DNA of 7,145 nt, taken from assembly GCA_016935935.1 (NCBI GenBank), contig JAFGPZ010000181.1:1-7145 (forward strand). Direction: 5' to 3'. A program made the position numbers and the translations under genes. This document shows positions 1-6,735 of the stretch, piece after piece. The notes under the pieces are model-generated. The model was not told the origin of the DNA. It did no database searches and saw only the letters and a list, made by a program, of their open reading frames with translations. Source of the stretch: Deltaproteobacteria bacterium. GTDB taxonomy: Bacteria; Desulfobacterota; Syntrophia; Syntrophales; UBA2210. Positions within the stretch are counted from its first letter, which is position 1; each line of letters begins with the position of its first letter.

Positions 1-1326
1 AACATAAAAGATTATAAGAATACCATATCGACCAAAATGTTTGCCAATGGCATTACACGAAAGACGCTTCCCCTGGCCTTTGGAAAACCGAAAGATGTGA
101 ATCGTAACGAATTGTCACAGATGTGTGCAGATGCCATTCAGAATCCTGTCATGTATACGACCGTTGGTACAGGTCCCGTTAAAGAGAACAAGATTGCAGG
201 TTCTGACATAGACCTCTATCAGTTTCCCACACCACTGTGGCATTCACCCGACGGCGGCAGGTACATGATGACCTACTGTTCGGTAATAACGAGGGACCCC
301 GACACGGGAGAACACAATGTCGGCGCCTATCGCGGAATGCTAACCGCCAAGGACGAGTTCTCAGTGCTCATAATACTTTCACAGGGTTGGGGAGTGCACT
401 TTTCTAAGTACTGTCAGCGTCAGGAGAAGATGCCAATTGCCGTCGTTTGGGGGGCTGAGCCCCTGTTGGGAATCGTAGCAGGAAGTCAGTTTCCCATGGG
501 GATGGATGAGTACAAGATTATGGGCGCGCTGAAGGGGAAACCGGTATCGCTGGTTAAATGTGAAAACTCCGAGATACTGGTACCTGCTTCTGCAGAATTA
601 GTGATCGAGGGGTATGTAGATCCCGATCCAGAAAACTATGCCATGGAAGGTACCTTCGGCGAATATACGGGATATTACGGTGGTGCAAGGAGACCTCGTC
701 ATACCCTGAAGGTCGAGTGCATTACCCACAGGAACGATCCAATCTTCCGGGGGAGCATGGAAGGATCGGGGCCGGGACATCCCAATGAAAATACCTGGAT
801 CTATTCAGTGACCAGCAAGGTGAATTTCATGGAGGCCCTGAAACGTGCAGGTGTACCGGGTATCATCGATGTCCGGCCGGGGCCTGTCTGTTACGTCAAG
901 ATCAGGCAGGCCTACAACGGTCATGCGAAACAGGTTGCCAATGCCCTCTGGGGGTCCTGGTCCGCCGAGTGGATGTACAAGATACTCGTTGTCGTCGATC
1001 ATGATATCGATATATATGATCATCGTCAGATCGACTGGGCGCTCTGTTACCGAATGGAACCTGGTACCCATGACATAATTACCATGCCTCATACACGAGG
1101 GGGAGGCTTGGATCTGGCAGAATACGACGACACGCTCTTCGGTACGGGAAGCCGCGGCAGGATTCTCCTCGATGCCACCAGGGACATCAAGAAGGCGAAG
1201 CGCGATAAATATGGAAACCTCGATTGGGGTCCATTTTCCTATGATCTGGATAAACCGGAAAGAGAGTTAATAGAAAGAAGATGGGATGAATATGGGATAA
1301 AACTGCCCGAAAGAAGAAAGAGATAG
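1..1326 (+). CDS. UbiD-family prenylated-FMN-dependent (de)carboxylase, 5'-truncated by the window edge
   Basis: Cytoplasmic enzyme of the UbiD family, which uses prenylated FMN (made by UbiX) to remove or add CO2 on aromatic, heteroaromatic or alpha,beta-unsaturated acids. The frame is open from base 1 (NIKDYKNTIST before the first Met at base 37), and that stretch resembles the family's N-terminal region, so the Met at 37 is probably internal and roughly 40-60 residues lie upstream. Numbering from that Met, the hallmark residues are present: metal/cofactor Asn94 and Arg99 in NVGAYRG, His121 in GWGVHF, Glu158 in GMDEYK, and the catalytic pair Glu204 and Glu209 in EGTFGEYTG. Together these give the R-E-E set of active family members. 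The C-terminal part has the family's acidic VDHDIDIYD segment (320-328). It ends at TAG 1324-1326, 99 bases before the transporter gene. The substrate cannot be read from sequence; an aromatic or heteroaromatic acid is likely from context. No UbiX gene is visible here. Confidence 0.93.
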   Translation, partial: NIKDYKNTISTKMFANGITRKTLPLAFGKPKDVNRNELSQMCADAIQNPVMYTTVGTGPVKENKIAGSDIDLYQFPTPLWHSPDGGRYMMTYCSVITRDPDTGEHNVGAYRGMLTAKDEFSVLIILSQGWGVHFSKYCQRQEKMPIAVVWGAEPLLGIVAGSQFPMGMDEYKIMGALKGKPVSLVKCENSEILVPASAELVIEGYVDPDPENYAMEGTFGEYTGYYGGARRPRHTLKVECITHRNDPIFRGSMEGSGPGHPNENTWIYSVTSKVNFMEALKRAGVPGIIDVRPGPVCYVKIRQAYNGHAKQVANALWGSWSAEWMYKILVVVDHDIDIYDHRQIDWALCYRMEPGTHDIITMPHTRGGGLDLAEYDDTLFGTGSRGRILLDATRDIKKAKRDKYGNLDWGPFSYDLDKPERELIERRWDEYGIKLPERRKR

Positions 1327-1425
1327 GGATAGAACGAAGCATATATGTATGGTGTTGGTTTTCGTTGTTAATATTTTTGCGTAATTATCAGCAATGGACT
1401 ATTTGTACGCCTGTGGATTAAAATT

Positions 1426-3360
1426 GTGGGTGGAGAAGGAGAAAGAGACCAGGTGAGCCTGTATGAAGAAAAAATAAAGTTAGAAGATTTTCTGTCAATA
1501 GGGTCCTTGATCGCGATTACATGGTCCCTGTATCAGCTATACCTGGTCGTTTTTGGTTTTCAGTCAGGATATCTGCAGAGGCCTCTGCATCTGTTATTTG
1601 CACTTGCTTTAACCTTCATTCTTCGTCCCCTTGCTGCATCTAAAGGAAAATGGATTGGATCCAGGAAGGGCCTTGCAGTTTCCATCGATGCCGCTTTAAT
1701 TGCCATATCTATAGTAATCGGGATTTATGTTGTGATCAACTTACCACGAGTGGAGATGCGTATGCAGTACATTGATAATCCTTACAAACTGGATTATATA
1801 TTTGCTACTGCAACTATGTTGCTGGTTTTCGAGGCGTGCAGGCGCTTGCTGGGATGGAGCCTTGTTGTGGTTGGGTCGTTTTTCATTATCTATGGATTTA
1901 TCGGGCCCTGGATACCGGGGGACTTTTCTCACAACGGGATATCATTACAGCATTTCATAGATATGAATTTCCTTACTATGCAAGGAATGTATGGCATTCC
2001 CATTGGAGTTTCCGTTCTATACGTCTTCTACTTTGTACTTTTTGCTGCATTTCTGGAGCTGTCTGGAGGAGGCGATCTGTTTATAGATCTGGCGAGACGA
2101 TTGGCGGGGAAGACCCGTGGAGGATCGGCCAAGACGGCTGTCGTGGCCAGTAGTCTCATGGGCACGATCAGCGGAAGCGGCGTGGCAAATACGGTGGCAA
2201 CGGGTGTCTTTACTATTCCACTGATGAAAAAATCGGGATACACCCCCACTTTTGCAGGTGCAGTGGAAGCAACGGCCTCGACGGGCGGTCAGATAATGCC
2301 GCCTATTATGGGTGCTGCGGCTTTTGTAATGGCAGAACTGGTGGGGGTTCCCTATCTGCAAATCATTAAGGTAGCATTAATCCCTGCCATTATCTTTTAC
2401 ATTTCGCTCTTTGCTATTGTAGATCTCAAGGCCCAGAAGGATGGAATCCTTGGGATGAAGAAGAGCGAACTACCTACATTCAAGAGTATCTATAGAAGGA
2501 TCCATTTGATTATACCCCTTATTGTGCTGGTAGCTTCTATAATATCGGGGGCTACCATAATGATGGCAGCTTTCAGAAGCATCGTTACCGTTATCGTGGT
2601 GAGTTGGATAAGACCTGAAACTCGTCTCGGATTATACACAATATTAAAGGCCCTAAAAAACGGCGCCGAGAAAGCCCCGGTCATAGCCGTTCCCGCTGCC
2701 TTGGCGGGGATTATTGTGGGAGTTGTTTCTTACACAGGCCTGGGACTTAAGTTCAGTTATCTGGTTTTGGCTGTCTCGGGCGGGCACCTAATCTTTTCGC
2801 TTTTTCTAGTTATGCTAACCTGTATTATACTGGGGATGGGAATGCCTACTACGGCTGCCTACATACTGGGTGCCGTAATAATGTCAACGGCATTGCTGGA
2901 CCTGGGAATCGATCGAATGGCCGCACACATGTTTATCTTTTATTTTGCCATTCTGTCCATGGTGACACCTCCCATAGCCCTCTGTGCCTATGCTGCAGCC
3001 GGTATCTCCGGCAGCGGTATAATGCGCACGGGAGTTCAGGCCCTTGTCCTCAGCCTGGCGGGTTTTATGATTCCCTATGTTTTTGTTTTCAACAAGGCCC
3101 TGCTCATGCAGGGATCGGTATTTGAGGTTCTGAAAGTTTCAATCAGTTGTGCCTTTGGAGTATGGGCATTGGCAGGGGTCGTGGTGGGCTATTTTTTCGG
3201 AAGCTTGAATTACCTGGTCCGTCTTATACTCCTTGCTGCAGCCGTAGCCCTTGTTTCTCCTCAGCTTCTAACCGACGCGATAGGGTTTTTGATGATCCTT
3301 TGTGTCATCATAATTCAAAAGTTAATGAAGTCATATGATAGGACGACTGTAAAAAGTTAG
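1426..3360 (+). CDS. TRAP transporter fused permease (4TM DctQ-like + 12TM DctM-like)
   Basis: Inner-membrane permease for sodium- or proton-coupled uptake of organic acids, working with a periplasmic solute-binding protein, usually of the TAXI class for fused permeases. Length (644 aa) fits the family. Residues about 20-165 form the hydrophobic DctQ-like part. From about 185 the DctM-like domain carries its signatures: GTISGSGVANTVATG (246-260), GAVEATASTGGQIMPP (278-293), LGMGMPTTAAY (469-479) and MVTPPIALCAYAAAGISGS (512-530). The last, near-symmetrical pair of motifs reflects the family's inverted internal repeat. No C-terminal extra domain is seen. The start is uncertain: GTG 1426 opens the longest frame, but GTG 1453 (giving VSLYEEK) has AAGGAG 11 bases upstream and may be the true start. 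No solute-binding protein gene is in the window, so the partner is encoded outside it. It follows the UbiD gene by 99 bases and may be co-transcribed. The substrate is unknown; an acid feeding this locus is inferred. Confidence 0.93.
   Translation: MGGEGERDQVSLYEEKIKLEDFLSIGSLIAITWSLYQLYLVVFGFQSGYLQRPLHLLFALALTFILRPLAASKGKWIGSRKGLAVSIDAALIAISIVIGIYVVINLPRVEMRMQYIDNPYKLDYIFATATMLLVFEACRRLLGWSLVVVGSFFIIYGFIGPWIPGDFSHNGISLQHFIDMNFLTMQGMYGIPIGVSVLYVFYFVLFAAFLELSGGGDLFIDLARRLAGKTRGGSAKTAVVASSLMGTISGSGVANTVATGVFTIPLMKKSGYTPTFAGAVEATASTGGQIMPPIMGAAAFVMAELVGVPYLQIIKVALIPAIIFYISLFAIVDLKAQKDGILGMKKSELPTFKSIYRRIHLIIPLIVLVASIISGATIMMAAFRSIVTVIVVSWIRPETRLGLYTILKALKNGAEKAPVIAVPAALAGIIVGVVSYTGLGLKFSYLVLAVSGGHLIFSLFLVMLTCIILGMGMPTTAAYILGAVIMSTALLDLGIDRMAAHMFIFYFAILSMVTPPIALCAYAAAGISGSGIMRTGVQALVLSLAGFMIPYVFVFNKALLMQGSVFEVLKVSISCAFGVWALAGVVVGYFFGSLNYLVRLILLAAAVALVSPQLLTDAIGFLMILCVIIIQKLMKSYDRTTVKS
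1436..1441 (+). promoter_or_regulatory. Candidate Shine-Dalgarno for the TRAP permease, favouring GTG 1453
   Basis: AAGGAG lies inside the purine-rich run GGAGAAGGAGAAAGAGA. It is 11 bases before GTG 1453 but downstream of GTG 1426, which has no purine-rich site before it (the preceding bases are GGATTAAAATT). If used, the protein starts nine residues later, as VSLYEEK. The spacing is slightly long, so this is moderate support only. Confidence 0.45.
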
Positions 3361-3362
3361 TA

Positions 3363-3389
3363 AAAAGCCCCTTTTCTATATATTTTTTT
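3363..3389 (+). terminator. Possible weak terminator after the TRAP permease
   Basis: Just after the TAG stop, AAAAG and CTTTT (3363-3367 and 3371-3375) can pair around a CCC loop, followed by CTATATA and a run of seven T (3383-3389). The stem is only 5 bp, three-base looped and AT-rich, so it would be a poor intrinsic terminator. Its position between a finished gene and a new promoter makes it plausible. Confidence 0.25.
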
Positions 3390-3390
3390 C

Positions 3391-3419
3391 TTGACAACAA
3401 ACAAATGCAGGTGTATGTG
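3391..3419 (+). promoter_or_regulatory. Candidate sigma70-type promoter for the regulator (and perhaps the genes after it)
   Basis: A perfect TTGACA -35 box lies at 3391-3396. At 17 bp spacing the -10 hexamer is TATGTG (3414-3419), which matches only the first three consensus bases, so the promoter would be weak or activator-dependent. Predicted transcription would begin near 3426, just before the inverted repeat at 3431-3451, an arrangement suited to autoregulation by the GntR protein. Confidence 0.4.
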
Positions 3420-3430
3420 TTTCTGCAAAA

Positions 3431-3451
3431 TGCTGTATGCAATATACAGCA
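3431..3451 (+). promoter_or_regulatory. Perfect inverted repeat, candidate operator of the GntR/FCD regulator
   Basis: TGCTGTAT (3431-3438) and its exact reverse complement ATACAGCA (3444-3451) flank the 5-base spacer GCAAT, giving a 21 bp dyad. The inner TGTAT...ATACA arms resemble operators known for FCD-type GntR regulators, which often contain TGTATACA-like cores. It lies 63 bases before the regulator's start codon and just downstream of the candidate promoter, where a bound dimer would block transcription. A single extra TGTATG (3412-3417) sits 22 bp, about two helical turns, before the one in the left arm (3434-3439). Binding is inferred, not shown. Confidence 0.55.
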
Positions 3452-3513
3452 AAATAATACCTGTGGTTGTAAGAGCGTTCACTTAGTATCATATTCATAA
3501 TTCTTGGTATGTT

Positions 3514-4182
3514 ATGAAGAATGTCAATTTGCGTTTATCCAGATCCAAATCTCTAAAAGAGAGATCCTACGAAGCACTGAAAGATCTCATTTTTACCGGA
3601 AAGATGGTGCCGGGAAATCTATATAATGAAACCAGCCTGGCTGCAAAACTGGGAGTATCCCGTACGCCTGTGAGAGAGGCTCTCCTGGAGTTAAGCAGAG
3701 AGGGTATGACAAGCTTTATCCCCGGCAGGGGTGTAATGGTGCAGCAGATTACCGAGGAACAGATTCGGGAAGTGTATGAAATCCGAAAACTGGTCGAAGG
3801 GCATATCATTGAGGAGATTACAGCTTCCATTACAACGGAAAATCTGGCAAGAATTAACGCAATTATTGTCAAACAGAAAAAAATGGCTGAAAAGAATGAC
3901 CTGCCGGCATTCATAAGGGCCGATCGCGAGATGCATTTTTATATGTCATTAAAACATGGCAACCACCAGATCGACCTGATCATGCTAAATATAAGGGATC
4001 AGGTACATCGCATGGGTATAAAGAATGTTGAAAACAGTGACAGAATGTGGCGTGTAATAGAGGAACATACTGCCATTCTTTCTGCATTGGAGAGTAAAGA
4101 TAAAAAAGCGGCATATAACAGTATGATTGTACACCTATGTAATTCGGAGGAAGCGCTCATCACAACCATTAGAAATGCATAA
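3514..4182 (+). CDS. GntR-family transcriptional regulator, FadR subfamily with FCD ligand-binding domain
   Basis: Cytoplasmic DNA-binding repressor or activator, expected to act as a dimer and respond to an organic acid or its CoA-pathway intermediate. Residues about 10-77 form the winged helix-turn-helix, with the recognition segment LAAKLGVSRTPVREALLEL (42-60) and the wing around GRGVMVQQIT (71-80). Residues about 85-215 form the all-helical FCD domain. Its usual metal/ligand set is intact: Asp137 and His141 (ADREMHF), His185 (EEHTAIL) and His207 (IVHL), so it should bind a divalent metal and a carboxylate effector. Length (222 aa) is typical. ATG 3514 is the only reasonable in-frame start after the TAG at 3484, but no clear Shine-Dalgarno precedes it, which suggests weak translation. 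It is separated from the ligase gene by 55 bases on the same strand, so it probably controls that operon and itself through the dyad at 3431-3451. The local sequence looks more AT-rich than the enzyme genes. Confidence 0.94.
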   Translation: MKNVNLRLSRSKSLKERSYEALKDLIFTGKMVPGNLYNETSLAAKLGVSRTPVREALLELSREGMTSFIPGRGVMVQQITEEQIREVYEIRKLVEGHIIEEITASITTENLARINAIIVKQKKMAEKNDLPAFIRADREMHFYMSLKHGNHQIDLIMLNIRDQVHRMGIKNVENSDRMWRVIEEHTAILSALESKDKKAAYNSMIVHLCNSEEALITTIRNA

Positions 4183-4237
4183 GGAATATCATTAATCGTC
4201 TAGATTATTCAATATTTTTAGAGGAGGTTGTTCCGAA

Positions 4238-5875
4238 ATGGGAAGCACTATAAATTATGATACTTTTTTACAGATGGATAGTCATGGCTTCTATGCACTG
4301 GATATTCCCGAAAAGTTGAATATGGCCAGAATATGTGTTGACTACTGGGCGGATCATGGAAGATCACATGATGTGGCGATGTATTATAAAGATGATCAAA
4401 TAACATATGGTGAACTGAAAAATCTGACGGATAGCTTCGGCGCTGCCTTTCACAAACTTGGTGTGTCAAAGGGAGAGCGTTACTTAATTCGAACGCCCAA
4501 TCAACCTGAATATGAAATTGCCTTTTTCGGAGGTCAGAAGGTGGGTGCCGTACCCATTCCGACAAATACGATGCTGAGAGAGTACGAGTTGGTGCACATC
4601 ATCAATAACAGCGAGACTGTTGCTGTTGTCACTACTGAGCAATACGTGGAGGCCATCGAAAAGATACGTCCTCAGTGCTCGACGTTGAAGCATGTCATTG
4701 TCATTGGAGAGGCCGGGGAGGGTCAGATATCCTATGCCGAAATGATGAAGGAAGATGGATCGAACCTTCCCTATGTGGAGACGCTCAAGGATGATCCGGC
4801 ATATTTTCTCTACACTTCAGGTACGACGGGAGATCCCAAGGGCGTCGTACATGCCCATCGTTTTACCATAGGGGCCGGCGATCCGATCGGGCGTTTTGCC
4901 ATGGGAATTCAAAGAGGTGACATCTGCAGCGGCCCCACGGCTCTCACATGGATGTATGCCCTTGGTCACAATTTCATCTTCTCCCGGAGATGGGGCATCT
5001 CAACAGCTATCTATTACGATGAACGCTTTAACAAGGAGCGAGCCTTTGAATTTATTGAGAGATACAAACTTACTCACTTTATTGGGACTCCCACCATATA
5101 CAAGATGTTGATGTCCATTAAAGATGCTGAAAAGAAGTATGATACTAGTACGTTGAAGCAGTGTCTAAGCTCCGGTGAACCCCTCTTGGCAGAAACTGCC
5201 AGGGAGTGGAAGAGGCGCTTCGGACTCGATATACTTGATAGTATGGGACAGACGGAGGCTCATGAGTTCTGTACGACTCGCGTCGATGTAAAGGTCAAGG
5301 TGGGCTCCATGGGGAAACCACTTCCGGGAATTGAGGTGTCTATAGTTGACGATGAAGGTAATCGCATGCCGCCCAATGAGTTGGGTCACCTGGTAATTAA
5401 CAAAAATCATCCCGGTCTCTTTACTGAGTACTTTAAAAGTCCGGAGCTGATGGAAGCGGTCACGATTGCCGGAAAGTGGCACGACACCAAGGACCTGGCC
5501 TATATGGACGATGATGGATATTTCTGGTACGGGTCGAGGTCAGATGATATCATGACATGCCACGGGTATAGAATTTCTCCTTCTGATGTGGAGACGGCCC
5601 TTCAGGAACATGAAGTGGTCTTCGAGGCCGGAGTCGCGGGAGTTAAGGATCCGGAAATGGGGGACAAGGTTAAGGCCTGGGTTATTCTCCACGAAGGATA
5701 TGAAGGGTCTCCGGAACTGGCCAAGGAGCTCCAGGATTTCGTCAAGAAGACAATTGCGCCCTATAAATTTCCGAGAGAGATCGAATTTATCAAAGAGCTT
5801 CCCAAGAATTCGGCCGGAAAAATCCTACGCAGAGAATTGAGAAGATGGGAGAAGGAGAAGCTTGAAGGAAAATAA
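4238..5875 (+). CDS. AMP-forming acid-CoA ligase, benzoate-CoA-ligase-like
   Basis: ANL-superfamily enzyme that activates a carboxylic acid with ATP to an acyl-AMP and then transfers it to CoA in the cytoplasm. The protein has 545 residues, the usual size. The phosphate-binding loop LYTSGTTGDPKGV is at 191-203, the A5 motif SMGQTE at 335-340, the ribose-binding Asp419 in HDTKDLAY, Arg434 in the GSRSDD segment, the hinge and A8 region GYRISPSDVE at 443-452, and the catalytic Lys528 in NSAGKILRR. Two motifs deviate from the commonest forms: Met replaces the usual aromatic residue of Y-G-x-T-E, and Lys replaces Gly in T-G-D, while the functional Asp is kept. The HAHRFT context and A5 region look closest to aromatic acid ligases (benzoate type) or medium-chain acyl-CoA synthetases; the exact acid is not readable. 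A strong AGGAGG (4222-4227) ten bases before ATG 4238 fixes the start. The next gene follows after 25 bases, so the two are surely in one operon. Confidence 0.94.
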   Translation: MGSTINYDTFLQMDSHGFYALDIPEKLNMARICVDYWADHGRSHDVAMYYKDDQITYGELKNLTDSFGAAFHKLGVSKGERYLIRTPNQPEYEIAFFGGQKVGAVPIPTNTMLREYELVHIINNSETVAVVTTEQYVEAIEKIRPQCSTLKHVIVIGEAGEGQISYAEMMKEDGSNLPYVETLKDDPAYFLYTSGTTGDPKGVVHAHRFTIGAGDPIGRFAMGIQRGDICSGPTALTWMYALGHNFIFSRRWGISTAIYYDERFNKERAFEFIERYKLTHFIGTPTIYKMLMSIKDAEKKYDTSTLKQCLSSGEPLLAETAREWKRRFGLDILDSMGQTEAHEFCTTRVDVKVKVGSMGKPLPGIEVSIVDDEGNRMPPNELGHLVINKNHPGLFTEYFKSPELMEAVTIAGKWHDTKDLAYMDDDGYFWYGSRSDDIMTCHGYRISPSDVETALQEHEVVFEAGVAGVKDPEMGDKVKAWVILHEGYEGSPELAKELQDFVKKTIAPYKFPREIEFIKELPKNSAGKILRRELRRWEKEKLEGK

Positions 5876-5900
5876 TTATTACGGGGTGAAGTGAGAGAAT

Positions 5901-6593
5901 ATGTTTGAATCGTTTACTTTAGAAGAAGAAAATGTAAAGCGAGAGGTCTCTCTTGATATTAAGGGGTTGGTCCTTTGCGGATACACGGGACGCGATCAGA
6001 AAGCTGTCAAGAAACATATAGAAGAGTTGAAGAAAGAGGGTATAGAGCCTCCTCCTTCTGTGCCGATGTATTATCCCAAAACACCCAGTGGTATTAAACA
6101 GACTAATTTTATTGATGTTCAGGGTAGTGAAACGTCAGGTGAAATTGAATATTTGCTTGTAATTGATAAAGATGACATATTTATAAGTCTTGGGAGCGAT
6201 CATACGGACCGGGAAATGGAGAGACTCGATATATTGAAGTCGAAACAGGTTTGTCCTTCCGTTGTGTCCAAAGACATTTGGAGCTATAAAGATGTGAAGG
6301 ATCACTGGGACAAGATAGAGATTCGAAGCTGGGCTGTGAAATCCGGCGAAAGAACTCTCTATCAGGAGTCAACCCTTTCCACAATGCTGTGCCCCGAGGA
6401 TTTGGTTGACTTGGTGGGAAAACGGGTCATCGGTTCCCTTGACGGTATGGCAATATTATCTGGCACACCGCCAATCTTGACGGGGGAAATGATATTTGCA
6501 GACCGTTTCGAGGGGGAGCTTTATGACCCCATCCTGAAGAGGAAAATAACCATCGACTACTCGGTCAAGGCCATCGATTGGTTCAGCGATTAG
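5901..6593 (+). CDS. DUF2848 family protein, function unknown
   Basis: A soluble 230-residue protein with no signal peptide or membrane segment, recognisable as DUF2848 by its ordered motifs: CGYTGRDQKAVKKHIEEL (26-43), the SGEIEYLLV strand (79-87), GSDHTDRE (98-105), SKQVCP (114-119), the SYKDVKDHWDKIEIRSW block (128-144), LYQE (153-156), SGTPPILTGE (187-196) and RFEGELYDP (202-210). No function is established for the family that I know of. The SDHTDRE acidic/His cluster, the YQE motif and the GTPP...GE loop are reminiscent of fumarylacetoacetate-hydrolase-type enzymes (inference from motif flavour only), which would suit a metal-dependent hydrolase or decarboxylase. Length looks complete. 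ATG 5901 follows the ligase stop by 25 bases and is preceded by a modest purine-rich GGGGTGA (5883-5889). Being wedged between the CoA ligase and the Mo-enzyme gene, it is likely a step in the same pathway. Confidence 0.88.
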   Translation: MFESFTLEEENVKREVSLDIKGLVLCGYTGRDQKAVKKHIEELKKEGIEPPPSVPMYYPKTPSGIKQTNFIDVQGSETSGEIEYLLVIDKDDIFISLGSDHTDREMERLDILKSKQVCPSVVSKDIWSYKDVKDHWDKIEIRSWAVKSGERTLYQESTLSTMLCPEDLVDLVGKRVIGSLDGMAILSGTPPILTGEMIFADRFEGELYDPILKRKITIDYSVKAIDWFSD

Positions 6594-6605
6594 CCTTTAG
6601 TGATG

Positions 6606-6647
6606 TGGAAGTTATTTTCTGAGTCTTTCTGGCAGAAAATAATTCCA
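6606..6647 (+). repeat. AT-rich inverted repeat (hairpin) between DUF2848 and Mo-enzyme genes
   Basis: TTATTTTCTG (6612-6621) pairs perfectly with CAGAAAATAA (6633-6642) around the 11-base loop AGTCTTTCTGG. The stem extends through TGGAA (6606-6610) with TTCCA (6643-6647), with only G6611 bulged, giving about 15 bp. No T-run follows on either strand, so it is not a standard intrinsic terminator. It may be an mRNA-processing or stability element that lets the downstream gene be expressed at a different level, or a protein-binding dyad. The rest of the 6594-6735 gap shows no clear promoter; only AAGGAG before the next gene is evident. Confidence 0.5.
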
Positions 6648-6735
6648 TGGACTCATTTATTCAGTTCATAGGGGTTAGGTGTTATCTCGGTAAAAAATGA
6701 GGGTAGTTGGTGACTAAATTGCTAAGGAGAAAGTT

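Noticed and set aside
997..1021. Palindrome-rich patch GATCAT ... ATATCGATAT ... ATGATC
   Set aside because: It lies inside the UbiD coding frame and is explained by alternating Asp/Ile/Tyr codons of the conserved VDHDIDIYDH segment; arms are only 6 bp.
805..1092. Minus-strand 95-codon frame opposite the UbiD gene
   Set aside because: Antisense to conserved coding sequence, with no domain or start signal.
1340..1347. CATATATG palindrome in the gap between UbiD and TRAP genes
   Set aside because: Eight AT-rich bases occur readily by chance, and it does not match the dyad at 3431-3451; the gap of 99 bases shows no convincing promoter or terminator.
2017..2361. Minus-strand open frame of 114 codons opposite the TRAP permease
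   Set aside because: It overlaps the most conserved DctM motifs, has a low-complexity Arg/His/Ser-rich translation and no recognisable domain; a coding shadow.
3567..3914. Minus-strand open frame of 115 codons opposite the GntR regulator
   Set aside because: Fully inside a confident gene, no ribosome-binding site or family resemblance; a coding shadow.
4183..4237. Possible separate promoter for the CoA ligase in the 55-base gap
   Set aside because: The gap is AT-rich but has no -35/-10 pair at proper spacing; only the strong AGGAGG is evident, so read-through from the regulator gene is the simpler reading.
6603..6671. Small frame of 22 codons (MWKLFSESFW...) after DUF2848
   Set aside because: No Shine-Dalgarno and it spans the hairpin, whose sequence explains its composition; nothing supports translation.
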